18,457 nt of DNA from DASYUM01 sp036001225 (GTDB taxonomy: Bacteria; Methylomirabilota; Methylomirabilia; Rokubacteriales; DASRDR01), in assembly GCA_036001225.1 (NCBI GenBank), contig DASYUM010000150.1:1-18457 (forward strand). Reading direction: 5' to 3'. The position numbers and the translations under genes are program-made. The number at the start of each line of letters is the position of its first letter. Position 1 is the first letter of the stretch. Below, one piece after another: positions 13,797-18,457 of the stretch. Under the pieces are notes generated by a model that saw only the letters and a program-made list of their open reading frames with translations, had not been told where the DNA came from and searched no databases.

Positions 13797-13842
13797 CATC
13801 GAGTCTGGGGGCGCGGTCGGCGACAACCCTCGGAGTCGCGAC

Positions 13843-14655
13843 GTGATCGCCGACGAGGGCCAGCGGGCCGGCCCCGGCACCGTCGCCGTGCTCGCCTGGG
13901 CGGGGGCGGTCGTCGTCTTCCTGCTCGCCCCCGTCGTCATCATCCTGATCGTCTCGTTCAGCGCCGCCGACTACCTCACCTTCCCGCCCCCCGGGCTCTC
14001 GCTCCGCTGGTACCAGCGCTTCTTCGGCGTGCCGAGCTGGCGGCGGGCGATCGAGGTCAGCGTCCAGGTGGCGAGCCTCACCATGCTCTTCGCCACCACG
14101 GTCGGCCTGGCTGCCGCGGTGGCGCTGGTCCGCGGCCAGTTCCGGCGGAAGGGCGCCGTCTACGCCGTCTTGCTCTCGCCGGCCATCGTGCCGACCATCA
14201 TCACCGCCATCGGCCTCTACTTCTTCTTCGTCCGCCTCAAGGCCACCGGCAGCATCCTGGCCATGGCCCTCGGCCACACGGTGCTCGCGTTGCCGATCGT
14301 GGTCATCATCATCGCGGCCACGCTCCAGGGGTTCGACATCCGGTTCGAGCAGGCCGCGCTCAGCCTGGGGGCGAGCCGGCTGACCGCGCTCCGCCGCATC
14401 ACGCTGCCGCTGATCGCTCCCGGCGTCCTGTCGGCCGCGCTGTTCGCCTTCCTCACGTCGTTCGACGAGCTGCTGATCCCGCTCTTCCTGTCGGGCGTGG
14501 AGACCCAGACCCTCACCGTGCGGATCTGGAACAGCCTGACGCTGGAGGTGGACCCGACCATCGCCGCGGTCAGCTCGTTCCTGATCGGCGTGACGACGGC
14601 GGTGCTGGGCGCCAGCGCCCTGCTCCGCCGCCGCGGCGAGGCCCCCGAGGCCTGA
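13843..14655 (+). CDS. ABC transporter permease, PotC type
   Basis: 270-aa second permease of the importer. TM1 is VLAWAGAVVVFLLAPVVIILIV, followed by the typical periplasmic segment FPPPGLSLRWYQRFFG and five further helices. The EAA loop is EQAALSLGASRLTALRRITLPLIAPG. The GTG at 13843 follows CGGAG (13831-13835) at 7 nt. It is 169 bp from the PotB-like gene because of the intervening folded repeat, whereas most other genes in the operon overlap or nearly touch. The gene ends 16 bp before the acetamidase gene. Confidence 0.93.
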   Translation: MIADEGQRAGPGTVAVLAWAGAVVVFLLAPVVIILIVSFSAADYLTFPPPGLSLRWYQRFFGVPSWRRAIEVSVQVASLTMLFATTVGLAAAVALVRGQFRRKGAVYAVLLSPAIVPTIITAIGLYFFFVRLKATGSILAMALGHTVLALPIVVIIIAATLQGFDIRFEQAALSLGASRLTALRRITLPLIAPGVLSAALFAFLTSFDELLIPLFLSGVETQTLTVRIWNSLTLEVDPTIAAVSSFLIGVTTAVLGASALLRRRGEAPEA

Positions 14656-14671
14656 AAAAGGAGACCAGCCG

Positions 14672-15781
14672 ATGAACACCGTCGCCATCAACCGCGGCGC
14701 GCACCTCGCCGACGAGCCGAAGACCGGCCACAACCGCTGGCATCCCGACATCGCACCCGTCCTCGAGGTCGGCGAAGGCGAAGAGGTCGCGCTCCAGACG
14801 CGCGATGCCTGCGACGGCTACCTCGGTCCCGCCTCCACCGTGGCCGACCTGGCCAGCCTGCCCTTCGGGGCGGTGCACCCGCTGACCGGCCCGGTGTCCG
14901 TGAAAGGGGCCCGACCCGGCGACCTGCTGGAGGTCGAGTTCCTCGACATCGCCCCGCAGCGGTGGGGCTTCAGCGCCATCGTCCCCAACCTGGGCTATCT
15001 GCGCGACGTCATCGCGACGCCGTACCTCGTCCACTGGAGCATCGCCGACGGCTGGGCGACCTCGCCCCAGATCCCGAAGGTCCGGATTCCCGGCGCGCCC
15101 TTCATGGGCGTCAGCGGCGTCGCGCCGTCGCCGGCGCAGCTCGAGGCCTGGACCCGGCGCGAGGCCGAGGCGGCCGCCCGCGGCGGGCTCGCCCTGCCGC
15201 CCGACCCGGTTGGCGCCGTCCCCGCCTCCGGCCCGGCCGCCACCCACGGGCTCCGCACGATCCCGCCCCGCGAAAACGGCGGCAACTTCGACGTGAAGCA
15301 GCTGACCCGCGGCGCCCGGCTGCAGCTGCCGGTCGCGGTCGAGGGCGCGCGCTTCTCGACGGGCGACGCCCACTTCGCCCAGGGCGACGGCGAGGTGTGC
15401 CTGACCGCCGTCGAGATGGGCGCGACCTGCGTGGTGCGCTTCCGCGTGCACCACGGCGAGGCCGAGCGGCGCCACATCCGCTGGCCGCGCTTCCAGCGCA
15501 CCGACCACTTCGCCGACCCCCGGTGGGCGGTGCCCCAGCGGTTCGTCGCCACCATGGGCATGCCGGTGGACGAGGAGGGCGTCAACCGGAGCGAGGACCT
15601 CAACCTCGCCTGCCGGAACGCCGTGCTGAACATGATCGCCCTCCTCCAGGAGCGCGGGTTCAGCCGCGAGCAGGCCTACGTGGTCTGCAGCGTGGCGGTG
15701 GACCTCCGGATCAGCAACGTGGTGGACGTCCCGAACTTCGTCGTCTCCGCGTTCCTGCCCGAAGACATCTTCGAGGGGTGA
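14672..15781 (+). CDS. Acetamidase/formamidase family protein
   Basis: 369-aa member of the FmdA/AmdA family (PF03069), which hydrolyses short aliphatic amides to the acid and ammonia in the cytoplasm. Typical segments are GHNRWHPDIAPVLEVGEGEEVALQTRDACDGYL (about 19-51), HPLTGPVSVKGARPGDLLEVEFLDI (about 70-94), IPPRENGGNFDVKQLTRGARLQLPV (about 200-224) and GDAHFAQGDGEVCLTAVEM (about 231-249). A strong AAAAAGGAGA ribosome site precedes the ATG. Located directly after an importer for a probable cationic nitrogen compound, it likely releases ammonia from an amide intermediate. The exact amide is unknown. The stop overlaps the next gene's GTG (GTGA). Confidence 0.93.
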   Translation: MNTVAINRGAHLADEPKTGHNRWHPDIAPVLEVGEGEEVALQTRDACDGYLGPASTVADLASLPFGAVHPLTGPVSVKGARPGDLLEVEFLDIAPQRWGFSAIVPNLGYLRDVIATPYLVHWSIADGWATSPQIPKVRIPGAPFMGVSGVAPSPAQLEAWTRREAEAAARGGLALPPDPVGAVPASGPAATHGLRTIPPRENGGNFDVKQLTRGARLQLPVAVEGARFSTGDAHFAQGDGEVCLTAVEMGATCVVRFRVHHGEAERRHIRWPRFQRTDHFADPRWAVPQRFVATMGMPVDEEGVNRSEDLNLACRNAVLNMIALLQERGFSREQAYVVCSVAVDLRISNVVDVPNFVVSAFLPEDIFEG

Positions 15782-16371
15782 TAGCGCGCGTGACCGACCA
15801 GGCGGTCCTCTGGCGCCGACTCGACACGCCGGGCCACGACTCCGCGCGACTGTACGCCCGGGACGATCAGTGGCGGCTGCGCGGCACCGCGGTCTTCGCC
15901 CACGAGGGTCAGCCGTGCCGGCTCGACTACGTGGTGGTCTGCGATCTGGCGTGGCAGACCCTCTCGGGTCGGGTGGGCGGCTGGGTCGGAACCCGCACCG
16001 TCGAGATCGAGCTGGCCGTGGACCTGGCGCGCCGGTGGCGGCTCAACAAGGCCGACCGTCCCGACGTCTCGGGTTGCCTCGACCTCGATCTGGGCTTCAG
16101 CCCCTCCACCAACCTCCTGCCGATTCGCCGGTTGGGGCTGGACGTCGGCCACGAGGCGCCGGTGCGGGCGGCCTGGCTCGGCTTCCCGAGCCTCACGCTC
16201 GAGCCGCTCGAGCAGCGCTACCGGCGCCTGGATTCCCGGACCTATCGATACGAGAGCGCGGGGGGCCGGTTCGTGCCGGACCTCGAGGTCAACGCAGCCG
16301 GGTTCGTGACCCGGTATCCCGACTTCTGGCAGCTCGTCGAGGCCAGCCCGAGCGCGGCGGACTCACCCTAG
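15778..16371 (+). CDS. Putative glycolipid-binding family protein (PF06475-like)
   Basis: 197 aa, recognised from the pattern of the glycolipid-binding/DUF1089 family: RLRGTAVFAHEGQPCRLDYVVVCDLAWQT near the N-terminus, a middle WRLNKADRPDVSGCLDLDLGFSPSTNLLPIRRLGLDVGHE, then AAWLGFPSLTLEPLEQRYRRLD and the closing FVTRYPDFWQLVE. Members fold as a spiral beta-roll; the name rests on structural resemblance and the true function is unknown. There is no signal peptide. The start is taken at GTG 15778 because of the 4-bp GTGA overlap with the acetamidase gene; GTG 15790, with GAGGGG 11 nt upstream, is an alternative. Confidence 0.85.
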   Translation: MIARVTDQAVLWRRLDTPGHDSARLYARDDQWRLRGTAVFAHEGQPCRLDYVVVCDLAWQTLSGRVGGWVGTRTVEIELAVDLARRWRLNKADRPDVSGCLDLDLGFSPSTNLLPIRRLGLDVGHEAPVRAAWLGFPSLTLEPLEQRYRRLDSRTYRYESAGGRFVPDLEVNAAGFVTRYPDFWQLVEASPSAADSP

Positions 16372-16387
16372 TCTGCGGAGAGGCCCC

Positions 16388-17392
16388 ATGCCGATCATGT
16401 TGCCGGGTGACTACAGCTACAACCGCCTGATGGCCGCTTTCCCGTCGCTCGCCGAGCCGCCCTTCGAGCACCCCACGATGCAGGAGTACGTCTGGGGGCG
16501 CCGCTGGGGCTGCACGACCGACGTCGGCCCGCTGCGCGCCGTCCTCGTTCACCGGCCCGGCCCCGAGCTGAACCGGGTGGACCCGGCCAAGTACCTGGAG
16601 GACATCGGCGCCTGGGGCGACCGCGAGGAGGGCTGGTACTGGCGCGGCCCCGAGCCGCCCGACCTCGCCCGCATGCAGGCCCAGCACGACGCGATGGTCG
16701 CCGCGCTCCGGCAGGAAGGCGTCGAGGTGGTGGCGCTGGACGGCGTCGCGCCCGGCCGCTACAAGGCCTCCTCGACGCGGGACGCGGTCATCGCCGTCGG
16801 CGGCGGCGCCGTCGTCTGCCGGATGGGGGCCCGCGTCCGGCGCGGCGAGGAAGCGCCGGTGACGCGGACCCTGGGGAAGCTCGGGATGCCGATCCTCCGC
16901 ACCATCCACGGCACCGGGCTCCTGGAGGGCGGGAGCTTCGCCTGGCTCAACGAGCGGACCGCGGTCGTGGGCCTCGGCACCCGCGCCAACGAGGAGGGCG
17001 CCCGCCAGCTCGAGGAGGTCCTCCGCCCCCAGGGCGTGGAGCTGCTGCGCGTCCAGCTCCCCGGCTACCGCCAGCACCTCGACGGGCTCCTGGTCATGGT
17101 GGACGTGGACGTCGCCCTCGTCAACCCGACCCTGGTGCCGTACGTGCTGCTCGAGAAGCTGGCGGCCTCGAAGATCCGGACGCTCGATCTCCACCCCGAT
17201 GACCACCCGTTCACCATCAACTGCCTGGCCGTCCGACCGGGACGCGTCCTCATGAGCGAGGCCTCCGGCCACACGCTCGAGCGGCTGGCCAAGGCGGGGA
17301 TCGAGGTCGTCTCGCTGGAATTCGACGCGGTCTACCGGGGCGGCGGCGGCATCCATTGCTCCACCGCACCGCTGATCCGCGACCCGGTGTAG
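16388..17392 (+). CDS. Arginine deiminase/DDAH-superfamily amidinohydrolase or amidinotransferase
   Basis: 334-aa protein of the guanidino-group modifying superfamily (arginine deiminase, dimethylargininase, agmatine deiminase, amidinotransferases). The catalytic set is visible: Asp132 in STRDAVIA, Glu180-Gly-Gly in LLEGGSF, His230 in QHLDGLL and the nucleophile Cys324 in GGGGIHCSTAPL near the C-terminus. The N-terminus has WGCTTDVGPLRAVLVHRPGPEL, typical of DDAH-like enzymes. Expected chemistry is attack of Cys on a guanidinium carbon to give citrulline-like products or amidino transfer; the substrate is not known. The ATG follows GGAGAGG. Its place in the operon links the importer to guanidino-compound use. 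Confidence 0.9.
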   Translation: MPIMLPGDYSYNRLMAAFPSLAEPPFEHPTMQEYVWGRRWGCTTDVGPLRAVLVHRPGPELNRVDPAKYLEDIGAWGDREEGWYWRGPEPPDLARMQAQHDAMVAALRQEGVEVVALDGVAPGRYKASSTRDAVIAVGGGAVVCRMGARVRRGEEAPVTRTLGKLGMPILRTIHGTGLLEGGSFAWLNERTAVVGLGTRANEEGARQLEEVLRPQGVELLRVQLPGYRQHLDGLLVMVDVDVALVNPTLVPYVLLEKLAASKIRTLDLHPDDHPFTINCLAVRPGRVLMSEASGHTLERLAKAGIEVVSLEFDAVYRGGGGIHCSTAPLIRDPV

Positions 17393-17413
17393 CGCGCCCA
17401 CGGAGGAATCGGC

Positions 17414-17854
17414 ATGGCCGATCCGGCGGCCGAACACGGCGTGCGCGAAGCGATCGAGCGGCTCCACACTGCGATGAACCGGGTCGTGGCTGGCGACGTG
17501 AGCGCGATCAAGGCGCTCTACTCGCACCGGGACGACGTGAGCGCCTTCTACGGCTGGGGCGGCTACCAGACGGGGTGGGAGGCGGTCAGCCGGCGCTGGG
17601 ACTGGGCCGCCCGACAGTTCAAAGCCGGGGGCCAGGTCAGCTACGAGCCCCTCACGACGATCGTCACTGCCGAGCTGGCCTACACGACGGCGATCGAGAC
17701 CATCCAGAGTGGCCTCGCGGGCGTGACCGGGCCGGCGCAGTGGTCGAACCGCGTCACCCACGTCTTCCGGCTCGAGGCGGGCGAATGGCGGCTGGTCCAC
17801 CGCCACGCCAACCGGCTGGAAGCCCAGTACGAGCCGAGCACGCGCCTCGGCTAG
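17414..17854 (+). CDS. SnoaL/NTF2-like (DUF4440-type) protein
   Basis: 146-aa single-domain protein with the cone-shaped NTF2/SnoaL fold pattern: an N-terminal helix pair (EHGVREAIERLHTAMNRVVAGDVSAIKALYSHRDDVSAFYG), GWEAVSRRWDWAARQF, then beta strands SYEPLTTIVTAELAYTTAIETIQ and WSNRVTHVFRLEAGEWRLVHRHANRLE. Such proteins act as isomerases, lyases or hydratases, or simply bind small molecules. The ATG follows CGGAGGAA. Last gene of the operon, 21 bp after the deiminase-like gene. Its TAG stop lies at the edge of the second folded repeat, which begins at 17853. Confidence 0.85.
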   Translation: MADPAAEHGVREAIERLHTAMNRVVAGDVSAIKALYSHRDDVSAFYGWGGYQTGWEAVSRRWDWAARQFKAGGQVSYEPLTTIVTAELAYTTAIETIQSGLAGVTGPAQWSNRVTHVFRLEAGEWRLVHRHANRLEAQYEPSTRLG

Positions 17855-17978
17855 TGCGGGGCCAATTAACTTCGCCTAGCGTCGTCCTCGGTCGCCGGCG
17901 GCCCTCAACGTATACGGCATACGCCTCGGGCCGCCTCCTCCCTGCGTCCTAGCTATGCTCGTTACTTGGCCCCGCACT
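17853..17978 (+). repeat. Structured dispersed repeat, copy 2 (after the SnoaL-like gene)
   Basis: A 126-bp version of the element at 13679-13796. Outer arms AGTGCGGGGCCAA (17853-17865) and TTGGCCCCGCACT (17966-17978) are perfect; then the same T·C mismatch (17866/17965); TAAC with GTTA; GCCTAGC (17874-17880) with GCTATGC (17952-17958), one mismatch; the conserved internal loop; GGCGGCCC (17897-17904) with GGGCCGCC (17928-17935); TCAA/CCTC; and CGTAT/ATACG around a 5-nt loop. Trimmed to the same outer pair it is exactly 118 bp, like copy 1. TTT follows the right arm, so it might also terminate the operon. Confidence 0.85.
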
Positions 17979-18041
17979 TTCGGTCGTCGTCCGATTCACT
18001 CCAATTCGGTGGTCCGCCCCTAGGCGCGACGTCCGGCGTCG

Positions 18042-18457
18042 ATGCGGTGGTCGGGCGGACAGCAGGGGTGGGCGGTGGCGCTGGTCCTCGGGCTGGGGCT
18101 CGCCCTGTACCTCCCGGCCCTCGGGGTGGAGATCCTGCGCAGCCCGCTCGAGGTCAAGTACGCCCTGGTGGCGCGCGAGATGCTCCACGGCTCCAGCCCG
18201 CTCCTCGTCCCGCACTTGTTTGGCGTGTTGTACCCCGACAAGCCGCCGCTCTACTTCTGGGTGACGGCCGCCTTCGGCTGGCTCGCCGGCGGCGAGGTCC
18301 GCGAGCTCACGGCCCGGCTCCCCGCGGCCCTCGCCGCCATCGCCGGCCTGCTGCTCGTCTACCGCCTCGGCGCCGATCTCTTCGGGCCTCGGGCCGGTCT
18401 CCTCTCGGCCTGCATCCTGGCCACCGCCAACCTCTTCTTCTGGTACGCCCGGCAGGG
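18042..18457 (+). CDS. ArnT/PMT-type membrane glycosyltransferase (partial, runs off the window)
   Basis: The first 138 codons of a polytopic GT-C fold glycosyltransferase (GT83/PMT_2-like). TM1 is WAVALVLGLGLALYLPALG, followed by the first periplasmic loop with SPLEVKYALVAREMLHG, then LVPHLFGVLYPDKPPLYFWVTAAFGWLAGG and further helices (ALAAIAGLLLVYRLGADLFG). DKPPLYFW is diagnostic. Family members transfer a sugar from an undecaprenyl- or dolichyl-phosphate carrier to lipid A or proteins. The usual Asp-Glu pair before R/KYA reads Leu-Glu here. An in-frame TAG at 18021 makes the ATG at 18042 the first possible start; no good ribosome site is seen. It is probably a separate transcription unit from the operon upstream. 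Confidence 0.85.
   Translation, partial: MRWSGGQQGWAVALVLGLGLALYLPALGVEILRSPLEVKYALVAREMLHGSSPLLVPHLFGVLYPDKPPLYFWVTAAFGWLAGGEVRELTARLPAALAAIAGLLLVYRLGADLFGPRAGLLSACILATANLFFWYARQ

Noticed and set aside
13703..13846. Peptide-coding role of the repeat (frames reading VVLGRR...STYAAYASARLLPAS)
   Set aside because: The same peptide appears from both copies only because the DNA is repeated; changes between copies preserve base pairing, and the frames are tails of shadow ORFs.
12684..13943. A 419-codon minus-strand open frame rich in Glu/Gln/His/Asp
   Set aside because: Mirror image of the PotA/PotB-like genes; the composition is that of an antisense shadow.
16289..17806. A 505-codon minus-strand open frame
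   Set aside because: Antisense to the deiminase-like and SnoaL-like genes, both with clear family motifs and ribosome sites.
17853..17978. Integron attC site, suggested by TTAAC and GTTAC in the outer stem of copy 2
   Set aside because: Copy 1 lacks AAC/GTT at the same place, and the outer stem is variable while inner loops are conserved, the opposite of attC. No integrase is seen.
1..18457. CRISPR arrays, tRNA/rRNA genes, transposases or phage genes
   Set aside because: Reading both strands I saw no regularly spaced repeats, no tRNA-like cloverleaf, and no transposase, integrase or phage structural motifs.

Overview
High-G+C bacterial DNA (by eye near 70%), densely packed with ABC importers and amine/amide/guanidino-type catabolic enzymes, many GTG starts and 1-4 bp gene overlaps. 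This style fits an uncultivated soil or subsurface lineage such as Candidatus Rokubacteria/Methylomirabilota or a related proteobacterium. That placement is inferred from gene content only; no marker gene is present.

Layout. (1) 1-3618: the last codons of an unknown + strand gene, then a minus-strand peptide/opine-type importer operon (solute-binding protein, DppB-like and DppC-like permeases) with no ATPase genes beside it. (2) 3790-6028, + strand: a Tat-signal class II aldolase broken by a one-base frameshift, a single-domain MetE-like methyltransferase, and a small orphan gene. (3) 6092-8852, minus strand: a conserved 80-aa protein, a creatinase-fold M24 protein that has lost most metal ligands, and an OrdL/PuuB-like FAD amine oxidase overlapping it by 4 bp. 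(4) 9003-10419, + strand: a TetR/BetI-type repressor with a perfect palindromic operator over its predicted promoter, a small broken ORF and a GAF-domain protein. (5) 10527-17854, + strand: a long operon made of a polyamine/PotD-type importer (binding protein, ATPase, two permeases), an acetamidase/formamidase, a glycolipid-binding-family protein, an arginine-deiminase/DDAH-superfamily hydrolase and a SnoaL-like protein. (6) 18042-end: the start of an ArnT/PMT-type membrane glycosyltransferase.

Working model: cluster 5 imports a cationic nitrogen compound (polyamine- or guanidino-like) and processes it by deimination and amide hydrolysis. Cluster 3 resembles a creatinase-then-sarcosine/amine-oxidase pair. 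Substrates are not determined by the sequence.

Most unusual signals: (a) two copies (13679-13796 and 17853-17978) of a ~118-126 bp element whose inner sequence is conserved while its helices differ by compensatory base-pair changes, one copy sitting between two permease genes; (b) a 15-codon remnant of a second solute-binding-protein gene (11693-11737), differing from the intact gene almost only at synonymous sites and overlapping the ATPase start by GTGA; (c) a perfect 11-bp G-run hairpin between them.
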